From Neonectria sp. B-13 (lineage: Eukaryota > Ascomycota > Sordariomycetes > Hypocreales > Nectriaceae): a stretch of 64,000 nucleotides of DNA. Positions 33,881-45,600 of the stretch are shown piece after piece. The stretch spans positions 310,001 to 374,000 of the forward strand of contig NOKP01000034.1 of the NCBI GenBank assembly GCA_002682825.1, written 5' to 3'. The position numbers and the translations under genes were made by a program. Numbering within the stretch: the first letter of the stretch is position 1; each line of letters starts with the position of its first letter. Under the pieces are notes generated by a model. That model did not search any database and was not told the DNA's origin. It saw nothing but the letters and a program-made list of their open reading frames with translations.

Positions 33881-34120
33881 ATGAAATCTTTCGCAATCAT
33901 CGTCACCGTACTCCTTAGCAGTGCCCTTGCTGCTGAGGAGGCCGACAACCAAGAACGGGTGTTTCGACGTGGTGATAGAGTTGCCCTGCCTGACGGGTAT
34001 GCGCACATCAAGAACCCTTTGCCTGAAGTCGTTGCAGCTGCTGCTTCCATATCTGCATTAGCGAATGGCGTCCGTCAAACCGATGTTGTTGAAATCCAGT
34101 CAGCAACAGCCACGAGCTAG
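33881..34120 (+). CDS. Small secreted protein, unknown function
   Basis: 79 aa from ATG 33881, after a TATA box at 33754 and an A/C-rich leader of the sort seen before highly expressed fungal genes. The first 18 residues (MKSFAIIVTVLLSSALAA) are a textbook signal peptide. The mature part has no cysteine and is Ala-rich. It includes RVFRRGD, a possible Kex2-like RR site, so processing to a peptide is conceivable. No family recognised. Confidence 0.55.
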   Translation: MKSFAIIVTVLLSSALAAEEADNQERVFRRGDRVALPDGYAHIKNPLPEVVAAAASISALANGVRQTDVVEIQSATATS

Positions 34121-34967
34121 GCTGGCTCTATCGCTGGTGAAAAGGAAATACAACTCAATCTTTTCTGTTGGAGAGTTGGAGGTTCCAGACGATTCATTAA
34201 CCTCGGCCGACATCACTTGACGGGTCGCAGCTTCAAAATGTGTTGGGTATAATATGCAGGTTGGGTAATTGAGCATGCATAAAGAGTCAATGGTTGGACA
34301 AGCCTAGGGACGAAAGAGACTATATATCATAGACGACCCATACTATTTTCCTACATCAATACAAACCCTGTCAAAATAACTACCATGAAGAAGGAGATGA
34401 GCAGTAACATTAAGAGAAAGCGACAAGAGTTAGTAAAACCGCATCCCCACCTGGGCGTAACGAATTACAGTAGCCATGTTCACAACAGCTACCAGCCCAG
34501 CCCTGACCCGTTTCAATCCGTAGTACTACAGTTGCGCCCCATATTGGCCGCCGGGTGGTCCTCGCATTGGTTCTTCCTTACCTATTTGGGTCTGTGGTCT
34601 GCTCGAGCGAAGCCGACACCATGTTGACATGCGTAGTGAGTTCTCTGCTGTGCAAATGAGGTGCGTCCAAGAAGATTTGGGATGGTTCGACATCCTTGGT
34701 ATCTGCTTGGATTCATCGATGAATAGCTTGGGACTCACGAGTTGCTCCAAGCTGCCCAAGGACATGCAGTCACTGAAACAGAGCGATCGACGCCTGAACA
34801 ATCATATTTAGCATTCACGTGTATAATAATCAATTTTAAGATCTCCGAATAGACGAACTGGGGCTTCGAGCTGTTTCAAGTAAACACCTCATGTATTTGA
34901 ACTAAGCTAGTTTATGATAATGTTGCACATTTGAGTTTTTCTTCTCGTTGTGCTACAAGTATATGGA
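34121..34967. other. Intergenic
   Basis: About 850 bp between the small secreted gene and the stop of the deacetylase. An 80-codon ATG frame at 34385-34627 has no features that would make it a gene. Nothing else noted. Confidence 0.4.
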
Positions 34968-37935
34968 TTAAAGAGAGATAGGAGAGCTAAGAGAAAGTGT
35001 GACAGGCGAGCCCTTTAGGGTCACCCACTGGATGGGAGGCTCGGAGCCAACCACATCAGACGTAACGGATCCCCCAGAGGCAGAGACAGAGCCGGCAGGA
35101 ATAGTAACAGGAATGGGAACCGAGCAAGTATTTCCATCCGCGGTAACAGTGACAGACTTGATAGACTTGCCATCGCTCGAGTAAGTATAGGACATCTCGG
35201 GATTACAATTGTCCAGAGTCTGGCGATCGAGGAAGTACTGAGCAATATCATCATGCTTCAGGGAAGTTATGGGCCATTTGGTTAGGCGCATTAGCTCTTG
35301 AGTCATAGTCTCAGTCCAAGACATGACCAGGGACATTTTCTTAGTCAGTGTACCAATAGTTATAGGGAGGACTGAGGTCTGATGCATGTTGGCCTGGTGG
35401 AACATGTAAGGGTCTGACATGAGCGCGAGCAGGTTGCGGACACTAGATGCCTTGGAAGAATCCAAGAGATCAAAGTAAGTCCCACTGCCAGCAGAGGTGG
35501 CAATCCACTCCTTAAGAGTACAGTCCATTGTGTTACAGTTGAAGTAGATTGCGGTGGAAAACCGAGGGACAATGGTTAGACCGTCATAGCCGTTGGCAGC
35601 AGTAGTGCTGATTAGGGGCCAGTAACTGTTTTTGGGGTTGCGGAGGATAGGACGGGTATTATCACCAACAACGTAGATGATTTTATTGTCCATCCAAGCC
35701 TGAATAGCGTCACCGTTATGAAGACCAGTGATGGCTGGAGGAATAAGTCCATGGGGGGACCAGCGGGTAGCCTGGTCGATTCCGGTCTGCGCAAACCACG
35801 CCTGGTTGAATTGGATCTCACGCTTTACATCGTGGTAAGTCGCGTTATTTAGACTTAGATGACTGAAGGTGTGAGAAACATGCGCAAATTGGTTGCGGTT
35901 GCTGGCGGTCCTAAACCAGGCGGCAAAGGCACCTAACTGGGAACAGGATGCGCTCCAGGAGTACTTCTCGTACCCCGTAGGCCAGATATCGTCGCCCGTG
36001 CCAAGCTGCTTCTGAAACTCAAGTGCGGTACCGTTGGGGGAATCGTAATAGACAGCATCTTCAGGGTTGCAGATGCTCTTGCTATCCGTCAGAGTAGAAT
36101 TGATAATGTCACCATTGCCGTTGTGACCTAGCTCCAGCCAGAAGTCCGATCCATCAGGCAGACGGGACGCGAGGTCTTTCTGCCAAGTGACGTGGGCCTC
36201 AAGATCTGCAATCGTGATCTGAAAGTCTGCAGTGCCAGAAGGCCAGTAAAGCTCAGTGGCAATCTGAACATCGTCGATCTGACAGCTCAAGTGAATCTTG
36301 CGCTTCCCAAGGAAGGCACCACGGGTCATCCAGTGAATGTGGGCGTGCTGGAGGTAGCTGGAGGTCAGCGACCACGAGGGAGCCCAGCCAATGAACCAAA
36401 CAAACTGCTCGCGGCCGTTGAAGTTGTTGATAACACCAGCAACAGACTCAGTAAGAAAGCCCGTGGCGGTACCGAACTTGGCAATCTGCTTGGTGGTTGA
36501 GGAGTCGGTGATGGTGGCAGGGACGTGCCACAGGCCTTTGGTGGATACTTCAGCTTTACTAAACAACTGTTAGATAAAGATCGGCGAGGAAAGGAATATT
36601 TATTGCTTACGCCTTGAGGTTTGCCGTAGGAAAATCGCTCACATCCGTGAAGCTGATGGTCTGGTCAAATCCGCCATCACAGCATCCACCACCGACAACG
36701 GCAGTACCAAACTTGGAACCGGGATATTCGTTAATGCGGACCATCCGAACATTGAAGGCAGTCTGATATGCGTAAAGAGTGGTCCACTGGTCCTCTGTTA
36801 AGCCACTGGCCCAGCCAGTGCTGTACTCGTATGCAATCGAATCCATGATAATGATGCCACCATAGTTTCCGTGCGACGAAGACGAGCTCAGCTTGGGCAA
36901 GTCGATGCCAGCCTGGGGCACAATAAAGTTCTCATATGGGATACCGTAACCCAGGAGGCCAAGACTTCCAGCAGAAGCAATGTCGCTGCTTGAGGCAATG
37001 ATGAGAATGGTGCTATCGACAACAGCATTGCCAGGGCTGGAGCTCTGGCCTAAGCTGTCGGGGCCAGCGCTGGCACTGCTCTTTTCAGAGCCCGTAGACG
37101 AGCTGGCGGCGGAAGACGCGGTACTGCTCTGGTCAGAGCCGGTAGACGAGCCGGCGGCGGAAGGGGCAGCACTGCTCTGGCTGGAGCCTGTAGATGAACT
37201 GGCTGTGGAAGCGGTAGCACTGCTCTTGCCTGAGCTGGAGGCAGAAGAAGTACTAGCCGCGCCGGTCGAGCTGGTCGAGCTGGACACAACCGCGTTCTTG
37301 GTGACAGAGATGTTATCGATGTAAACCTCGGCAGAACCGGTGGTGCAAGAGACTACCAGCTTGAAGGTTCCCGAGGTAGCAGAAGGGGTAGCGGTCCCGT
37401 TCCAATTGGCCCAGGAAGTAACGGGAATATAAACAACCGGGAAATAAGTTGAGTTGCCAATGTTCTTGCCATCGAAGTAGCCCTGGATTCTGCAGTTGTT
37501 GGCCTTGGCGTTCCACAGGACATAGTAGCGAAGCGAGGCGGTGTATTTGGCACCAACAGTCAAGCTCTTGACTGTGGTGCTAATACTGCTGCTAGTAAGA
37601 GACGATCGTTTGCGATAAGAAGACATGTCCTTGTGTTTCCCGCCGTGCCGCTTGTGCACATTGTCGGGGGCAGCGTCAACGTCGCCAACCTTCAAGACAA
37701 TGGCACCATTGGATTCGTGACAGTTTTCGTCGTAGCCGGCATCTTCGACATGCTCAACGGAACCCGAGGTGTTGAAACCGTCTAGGCCATGGATGAAGTC
37801 GCCATTTTGGATTTTGTTGGTGGCAGTGCCTGTTGCGGCCCCGTCCACGCCAGTTCCAGTTGGCGTGCATTGTGTCGAGGCATCCCCAACGTTGAAGATG
37901 CCGAGGGCGGCGATGGCGATGGCAAAATAACGCAT
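34968..37935 (-). CDS. agd3: Agd3-like secreted polysaccharide deacetylase (CE18 type)
   Basis: Removes N-acetyl groups from galactosaminogalactan at the cell surface, making the polymer cationic and adhesive (known for Aspergillus Agd3). Two exons, 36611-37935 and 34968-36558, joined in phase over a 52-nt intron, 971 aa. ATG 37935 gives a signal peptide (MRYFAIAIAALGIF). Residues about 30-215 are a carbohydrate-binding-like beta domain, then a long Ser/Thr/Ala linker (about 215-325), then the Agd3 core starting VVDSTILIIASS. Metal-binding motifs of the NodB-like fold are intact: Asp537-Asp538 (CQIDDVQ) and His671/His675 (HTFSH). It neighbours the epimerase and the polymerase of the same pathway. 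The N-terminal module and linker look longer than in the Aspergillus protein. Confidence 0.88.
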
Positions 37936-39789
37936 CGCTGCGGACGGATTCCCGGGGAGGAGATAGACGAATAGAGCAGGGATGAGAGACCGATGGCGAC
38001 TCGTACCAGGCCTCAAAGGCGGTTTAAATCAATGAACGAAATGGCGCGTATAAGGAGTTGGAAGGATAGAACGAACAAGGGGAGATGCTCTCAAGAGGAA
38101 GTTGATGCAGACTCTTTCTGAACATGCCAGAAGCCGCCCATAGATATAGTTTGATGTTAGATGGGCGCAAGCAACCGAGCTTTCAGAGGCACACGCCAAC
38201 GATGGGTTCGCTTGGACTATGACAGATGCGTGTCTGGCGGAAAGCCGTCGTGGGCCCAACTCGGTCATAGCCGAGCTTCTTTTTATCCACCTACCTCCTC
38301 GTCTCGTTCTAGGCCTTTCCCTATTACCCTATAGCTCAACCTGGTCGGACTCTTCTTCATAAAAATCATGATTATTCTAGCAGCAGTCGGCACGGGTGTT
38401 GACCTATCGCACAGAACCCACACGACTCCAACTGTTTCAGCGGCGCAGGCATCTAGCGGACAAGCGGCATTCATCGTGTTCAGTATGGAAATGGTGTCAC
38501 AGGAGAGCAACGGCGAAAACAACGGAGCATGTTAGAATAGTGGATTCCGGAAAAGGCATGACTAGCTGTGCTTGAAAAATGCTACTCATGTTGAAAGCAG
38601 TGGTGGACACAACAGAATCGAAATTCCGAAGGGCTGCAATGTCACGAGCCTTCTCACGATAGTTATCCAGGGCCTAAAAGATGTCACGTTTGAATCCCGT
38701 GGTTGCGGTCTCATAATTTCTTCCTCTTTGCCTAACCATGACCCCGACTTGAGAAGGTCGTTGGACGAATTCCGCTCCGGTGCCCATGGGCAATACGTGA
38801 GCAAACCGACAACGGTGGCGACATGAACAGAGCTACCCGATTCCATCGACATCTCGACTCGGCGAAGTGAGGTGGCTAGCAAAAGCCAAAAGCCCGCGAG
38901 ATACGCAAGGAGTTACCGAACCCGGCAAAATTTAGCCGTAATTAACTAGTCGACAGCCCTGCAGGTAGTGTAACTTTGAGACTCTAGTGAGATGCCGGCG
39001 AAACGGAAGTTGTTAGTCTTGCCATCCACAATAGATGCCGACGTAAGACTCAATCAACACTCTAATTACACTCTCGGCTCTCCCGTAGCAAGCACCAGGG
39101 TCAACAAGCCCATTTAGAAAGTTTCCCAACCGCCTGAGTCATGTTACCTCCAGTCTTCAGGCCTTGCCGTCTTGGGTAGCGCTATAAGAACAGGCGGCCC
39201 GCATTAAGACCGACGGCCGCATTAAGCATCGAAGTTAAGTTAGGATGATCGAAAGTAGACTACTTGTCTTGGCTGGATCATCGATAATTCCATGGCGTTA
39301 GCATTGCCCTTGATTGACCCCATTGTCGGGTCGTGTGGGGTAAGGACGTCCGTCTGCCAAGTTTCAAGGTATGGGGTGCTTGGTTTTGTATCTGGTTTCC
39401 ACCAAATCTAACGCCCGCGACTGGAGAAGATGGAGAGTCACGAACGAGAGGTAGCAGTGAAATACTACACTGCTATAGATTGTGTAGATTTCCAACTGAC
39501 CAAACTTTACCGCTTCGCAAATGCCGTTCGGATTCTGATTTCTTATGCTTAATTTCTGCTCAATGTCACAGGGTAGTCTTAGTATCAATCCCAATCTTAG
39601 TCAATTGTAGATACCTCCTTGGCCGTTGTACGCCGCAACATTCCAAACAACCATTCCATGACGGTCTCATTATTATTGCATTCCATATCAACTTGAAAAA
39701 AGATTATCCAACCAATGAAAGGCAACAAATGACTAGAAACAGAAGATGACTCATGAACCTTCGAGGTGGCGCCAACATGATAGAACCTC
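37936..39789. other. Intergenic between deacetylase and epimerase
   Basis: 1.85 kb upstream of agd3 and downstream of the epimerase. ORFs here are short and show no motif. In the Aspergillus cluster this sort of interval would hold sph3 or ega3, and neither is present. Likely holds the agd3 promoter (38.0-38.6 kb). Confidence 0.5.
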
Positions 39790-41106
39790 TCACGACTGCA
39801 CCGGCGTCTGGGACCCCTGCGACTTGGAGACGAAGTTCCACAAGTCCGCAGCGCACTGAGTGATGCTCTCCGTAGTTTTCCAACCGAGCTCCGTGGTCGC
39901 TCGCTGGTTGGCTGCTACACATGACCCGACATCTCCCTCCCTCCTGGGGGCCATGTTGACGGGGATCGACTGCCCAGAAGCGGCCTCAAGACTGTCCACC
40001 GCTTCTCTGACAGTGGTCCCGTTCCCAGTACCCAGGTTGAAGGTGCGGAACGGCACGTCGATGGAGGCGCCCAACGCAGCAATGTGCCCTCTGGCAAGAT
40101 CGGACACGTGGATGAAGTCGCGGATAGCAGTACCATCGCGCGTGTCCCAGTCGGACCCAAAAATGTCTAGTTGCTGGCGTTGTCCCGTCAAGACTTGAGC
40201 AATGACAGGGAAGAGATTCGTGGGAACACCCTTGGGGTCCTCGCCAAGAAGCCCAGATGCATCGCATCCAATTGGGTTAAAATAACGAAGGGCAACAATG
40301 TTCCAGGCTGGATCTGAATGGGCAACATCAGCTAGGATAGCCTCACAGAAGTATTTGGATCGAGCGTATGGGCTTAGAAGCCCGGTAGCCTGGGGCATCC
40401 TTGTTTGTTCCTGGCCGTTGTCATCGATGAACGTCTCAGGATGGTGGACAAGATCCTCCTCCTTAAGAGGGTGCCCCTCATCAGCCTTAGTCCCATAAAC
40501 TGTAGCAGAAGATGAGAAGACAAAATTTCGGATGTTATGCTGGCCAAGAAGCTCAACCAGATCCACGAGACCAGAAACATTGTTGCGGTAGTATTCGATA
40601 GGTCTCTCAATAGAGTCTGTAACTGACTTGAAAGCAGCAAAGTGGATAACACCAGCGATTCGGGATTGGTGTATAAGTCCAGAAGACTCGCCAGGAGATG
40701 AAGGAGTAGTCGCAATAAGGTCAGAATATGACTCTAGTAGGAAGTGCATTGACTTGCTACGGTAGTCGACCTTGTGGAAGTAAAGAGCAGGCATAGATCC
40801 GCCTATCTCTTTGTAGTAGATCTCAGCAAGCTTCCTTACACGGGTGAAGACACTGTGAAAGCTGTTGCTAATGTCATCAACAATAATGACATTGTAACCG
40901 GCCTTTAGGAGCTCAAGAGAGGTGTGAGATCCAATGTAACCAAGACCGCCAGTAACGAGGATGAAGTTCCGGTCGGGACCTTGTGATCTCACTCTGGGAG
41001 CATGGCCATTGTTGAATTCGGCATCATGAGTGGTTGCGGCGGACGAGCCTGAGAGCGAGGCCGACGAGGACGAAGACGAAATTGATGAGCGGGTGTTGGA
41101 CTCCAT
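39790..41106 (-). CDS. uge3: UDP-glucose/UDP-GlcNAc 4-epimerase (Uge3-like)
   Basis: Interconverts UDP-Glc/UDP-Gal and probably UDP-GlcNAc/UDP-GalNAc, supplying both monomers of galactosaminogalactan; cytosolic and NAD-dependent. Single exon, 438 aa from ATG 41106 (the longer frame begins with GTG). NAD loop TGGLGYIG at 52-59, VIHFAA, SSSATVYG around 198-206, and YARSK with Tyr247 and Lys251; RYFNPIG and the RDFIHVSDLA segment follow. A 45-aa Ser-rich N-terminal extension precedes the fold. The epimerase class is certain. The Uge3 assignment rests on location between agd3 and the polymerase. A separate housekeeping Uge5-type enzyme would be expected elsewhere. Confidence 0.85.
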   Translation of the reverse strand: MESNTRSSISSSSSSASLSGSSAATTHDAEFNNGHAPRVRSQGPDRNFILVTGGLGYIGSHTSLELLKAGYNVIIVDDISNSFHSVFTRVRKLAEIYYKEIGGSMPALYFHKVDYRSKSMHFLLESYSDLIATTPSSPGESSGLIHQSRIAGVIHFAAFKSVTDSIERPIEYYRNNVSGLVDLVELLGQHNIRNFVFSSSATVYGTKADEGHPLKEEDLVHHPETFIDDNGQEQTRMPQATGLLSPYARSKYFCEAILADVAHSDPAWNIVALRYFNPIGCDASGLLGEDPKGVPTNLFPVIAQVLTGQRQQLDIFGSDWDTRDGTAIRDFIHVSDLARGHIAALGASIDVPFRTFNLGTGNGTTVREAVDSLEAASGQSIPVNMAPRREGDVGSCVAANQRATTELGWKTTESITQCAADLWNFVSKSQGSQTPVQS

Positions 41107-42676
41107 AGTGTACGTGGTGCTTCGTAGTACAACGGAAGTATTGTAGTGGTGCGAGCTCACAGTAGAAGAAGAGTGAGGTGAGTATTGTGTTTCTTAAAAG
41201 AGAGAGGTAAGTGATGATGTTTCTTAGATTGAGCGGTTCGTCGTCCAGATCATATATTCGCCAAAGCCCACTACTTGTCGCTCCAAATATGGTTGGGATT
41301 GCCGCTTATTCTCGTTTGGGCGGCCGGGTCACCAACTACAAACTCTGACAGGGCCACATCTAGAACCTAGGCAGCGCCGTAACTCTGGCTCATGTCTGCG
41401 ATGTGATAGTATGATTCATAATCCTGATAGGCCGTCTATCTAGACTATTTCCTATTGTGACGCTGGGCAGTGAATTATTGGGTTCCCGAGCTAAACTATG
41501 ACCACAGTGGCCACGGACTAGGCCCTGGCAAAAGTATTCAGGTGGTGAAACCGTGACAGTGTCCCCAGCTCTTGGGGAAGGCTTGAAAAGGTCTGCTAGA
41601 TGCTTGAGCGGCCAAGCTACCCAGCTGATCAGGCATAACCTTGACACATGGTGCGAACAGTGCTCTTAGTCTGTTGCGGCGTTAACTCAGCTTGATGCCT
41701 AGGACCGAATGGGGATTCATTCACCTCGATCGTCCGACTAACTCGCCTCATGTGGCCGTGATGCACTCCGGACACAAGGCGATGCAGGGACAGTGCCATT
41801 ATACAGACTTTGCTTGTCGCGGATAGCCGGGACTGTAGCGTTCCCGTCAGTCAACCACGTCCACAGCTCAGTTCACTAATAAAGTATCTGGAGCCGGAGA
41901 TTCTACGCTGTCCGGAGAACAACCAACGTCGATGGTGGCGGCGGCGAATGTATTGTGTAGCTAACTAAGTTAGGAAAAGGGACGAGATCTTGAGTTCCGA
42001 GGGGGATCACCGATGTCGCGGAATGCCTAGCAACTAAGGCGGAGTTGTGGACGGACCTGACATGTGGTCCCGCCAACAAAGCTACATATGTGGAGGTCTC
42101 CCCGCCATTGGACGCTCCGTTCTGCCGATCCATCGGAGCCGGACCTGCCGGAGCCCGGACCGTCATGGAACTCGATAACTAGGCCGGCCCTCTTTGCTAT
42201 GCCGAGAGCGTTGGAAGCATCTCTAGAGCAACCCGCTACGGCGCATCGCCTCCACAAACCCCGATCCGGACATCTAGACTAGCTTCCAGTGGCATCCTTT
42301 GGAATGCAGCCCGCACAGCTCACCCCAGGCCAGTCGTTCTAGGCATGCTTGAGCTTGGCCTCTCCAAATTTCACCGTCCCCATTTGGCGTCTTTTTGTGA
42401 ATCATCCTAGCTGTTGTAGTCAGGCAGCTTGACGTGTGGATTTGGCCTCCGGCATGCTGTTGCCCCCTGGAGACCTGCATTCCGCCAAGTCGTTGTTGCA
42501 TTCGATTGCGCAGCTGTGTGAGACATTCCCAAGCCGTGTGTCCCCCCCTACGAGAGTTTGGTCTCAAACTCCCATTTTCTTGCCGCCTTTTGTTCATCGC
42601 ATCGCCCGCTAGACCACAGGTTGTTCCTCTCGCCATCGACGTTGAATCAGGTCGCATCTCATGGTTCTCATCCACG
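41107..42676. promoter_or_regulatory. Bidirectional promoter of epimerase and polymerase
   Basis: 1.57 kb between the divergent starts of uge3 and gtb3, likely to co-regulate both. No ORF here is convincing. CCCCC runs precede 42560. Confidence 0.45.
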
Positions 42677-45600
42677 ATGGCTTCGTTCTTTCAACCTGGC
42701 AAGGATGACCCAACCGCAGATGCATGTGGTCCTTCTCGATTTGAAGTCTACTGCAACAGTGCACTCGCCTCAGACCGTCTGTTCAGCCACGTGTTCCAAG
42801 TGGTGAACTTCACTTTTGGCATAACAGCTACTCTTCTTCCTCCGCTTCTGTATTTCGTCTACGTTGCAATCGAGTCATGCAAGGCAAAAAGGAAAAGAAG
42901 AGGAGTTTCAAGGCAAGTCCACATCCTTAACCCCAACTTCCATTCATGCTCGGCTTACTTACCCCCGTGATAGCCAACCCAGAGAGGCTCCCAGTTCAAC
43001 TGGAGCATCGGCCGACGACGAAACTCCTCTGCACTCATTCAGATCGACGAAATCATTCACTTTCATCGCCGAGCCCGAATTGAAACACAGCGACCGGTCT
43101 TATGACTTCGTCATTCTACCTCTGTCATTGGCAGGCAACATTGCGAGTGAAGATGGAAATTCGCGCTCGTCAGTCTCCACCTCCACGACGCTCGTGACCA
43201 AGTCCAAGGTTGCCAGTCTTGCCGTCGATTCTTTAAACTCGGATGCCCTTGAGAAATATGAAATTGAGGCGACGGCCAACTTCCTCGCCAAGGCGTGCCA
43301 GGAAAACAATTTGACTGGATTCGTTCTTCACATTTCCGCGGCTGGCAAGGCCAAGCAGACGAATAGACTACTCAAAATCCTGCATCAGAAACGAATCCCT
43401 GTTCTTATTTCGTGCAGCCACGATTCTGACGCCCTTGGTTCGATTTCCCTTGCCTATTCCTCTGGCCTCGTCCTCGAAAATGCATTAATTTTGCCAAACG
43501 GAGAGAGACGGGATTACTTCAAGGCCCAGCGACTTCGTCGCATCCTGGGTAGGTGTTTTGAGCAGCGGGAAGAGAGGTCTAGTTTCTTCATTGGCTTCCT
43601 AGACCGATGGGAGAAACAACCACATCCTGCTACTATCCGTCGTGCTGTCAAGCTGGCCGAACACTTCAGTTCCGTCTTTGAGCATGGCCCTCTTGACCCC
43701 CATATGAAACTCAAGGCATCTCTTGTCGATGGCTCAGAGACGCTGAGTTGCTTTGAGTATCTTCGCCGCTCAGAAACAATCCAGGTGTGATTTTATTTTT
43801 TGGTCCTACTTTCTAAGCAAATAACCTTACAAGATTATCTAGCTTCAGAAATCATGGGTCTCGGAGAAGAGGAAGGTTTGGATCTCCGATGGATCTTCCT
43901 CCCCGGAAATTGCCCCCTTGCCTCTGAAAGATCTAGACGCTATTATTCCTCACGCATCCGAACTTCTGGCACATTATGATCTCCCTCCTGCCTTTGAAGC
44001 AATCAGGAACGAGGTGGCCCCGGTTCATCGAGCTGCCGACTATATCCATTTGGCACCTCCTCGAGACAGCTTCTGGGACTCTTCTATCGGCGAAAAGACA
44101 CTCTCACATCTGGGGTGCTTTCCAATCACGTCTGAGCCTGATTCGAAGCATTACCAGGCCATCATAGATACCCAGGATCACCTGAGGGAACTCAAAATGC
44201 TGCACGCCGTCGAAGGGACCGAAGAACAACAGTTGATAAAAGCCCTAACACCCCTAGCTCAGGGTTGGGAAGACGACTTCGCGGTCCACAACCTCATCAA
44301 AGCAATCGTTAATCGCCAAGTTCGCGTCTTCAAGGGAATGGATACTGGATTCGCCGTTCAGGACAGCGATGCCCATTTCTGGGGTGTATCAAAGACTCGG
44401 GAGGGTCCTAATGAGACGTGTGTTGACATTTACATCTCACAAAAAGCCCCCAGCAATGCAGCCACAGTCCTCCACACCTGGCTTGCTCATAACCAAATTC
44501 CTCGTGAGCAACGTTATGAACAAGAGCTTCAGCTAGAGCTGTCCCACAGTCAGACTGCTAGGGTCGACATCCCCTTGAGCATTCGAGCCTCAATTGAGCG
44601 AGGTACATACTCGGAAGTTCTTAGTCTCCTCTATAAGCTTCGTGTTTCTGGAATGAACCATACTATGGGCGATGCCATCAAAAAGCACTGTTGGTCTATG
44701 CTTATTGAGGATACCAGCAATGCTTCTTGGAACTTGACCAACGCAGAGTCGGCCATTGACGATATGAGAAGCATCCAAGACATTCTCCAAATGCGACTTA
44801 CGCATTATGTACGACGAAGCGCCATCCAGCTTCCCAATTTGGACAATCTTGTCACCTTGTATGAGCTTTTAAGCGACAAAGTTCTAAACGCCCTTTTCTT
44901 TGGACAGCGAGACACCCTTAATGCATTGATCCAGGTCCTACTCCACGCCTACGACCCTTGGGAATCATGGTCCAATTGTGAATACATCGACATCAATGCC
45001 GAGCTCTATTCTCTCATCTTATTTACTATCCTTCGGAGGGCCGCTTTCGAGGAGGTTTACCACGAATCCACGGACCGCTGCCCCATCTTCGTCTCACAGC
45101 CTGATCAAGCCGCCGTCTTCTCGGAGCTTTGGATTTTCGGGTCGCAATGTGAGACATATTTCGGCTTACTTCCTCGTCATCTTGGCAGCGCCATTTACAA
45201 CCGACATCGTTCGTTCCTCGGCGAGCGTCCCCCAGTGGCAGCAGACCGAATAAACGATGAGATCATGACTATGTACTTCGCTCCTCAGGTCGCGCCCGGT
45301 CCTAAGGATGGTGACGATGAAGCTCCCGGGTCTCCAAGAACAAGGCGCACGCTGCATGAAAGGCTCTCGTTGTGGCAGAAGCACTTCGCTGAAGGCAGTG
45401 CCATGACCATCTTTTTTCTACCTGCAGTTGTCGACCTTACCCTACTTACTTTTGTGGGACGTGGGTTTTTCATGACTGCATTTATGGACTACAGAGCTAT
45501 CGACACTGCTGGCTACGCTCTGCTTGTTTCCCTCCTGCTAACTGCTGGGGTAACTGGCTGGGTCGGTAGCACAGGTAATTACTACCTTGCTCACTATGCC

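Noticed and set aside
41107..41160. N-terminal extension of the epimerase
   Set aside because: Frame opens with GTG; the first ATG is at 41106.
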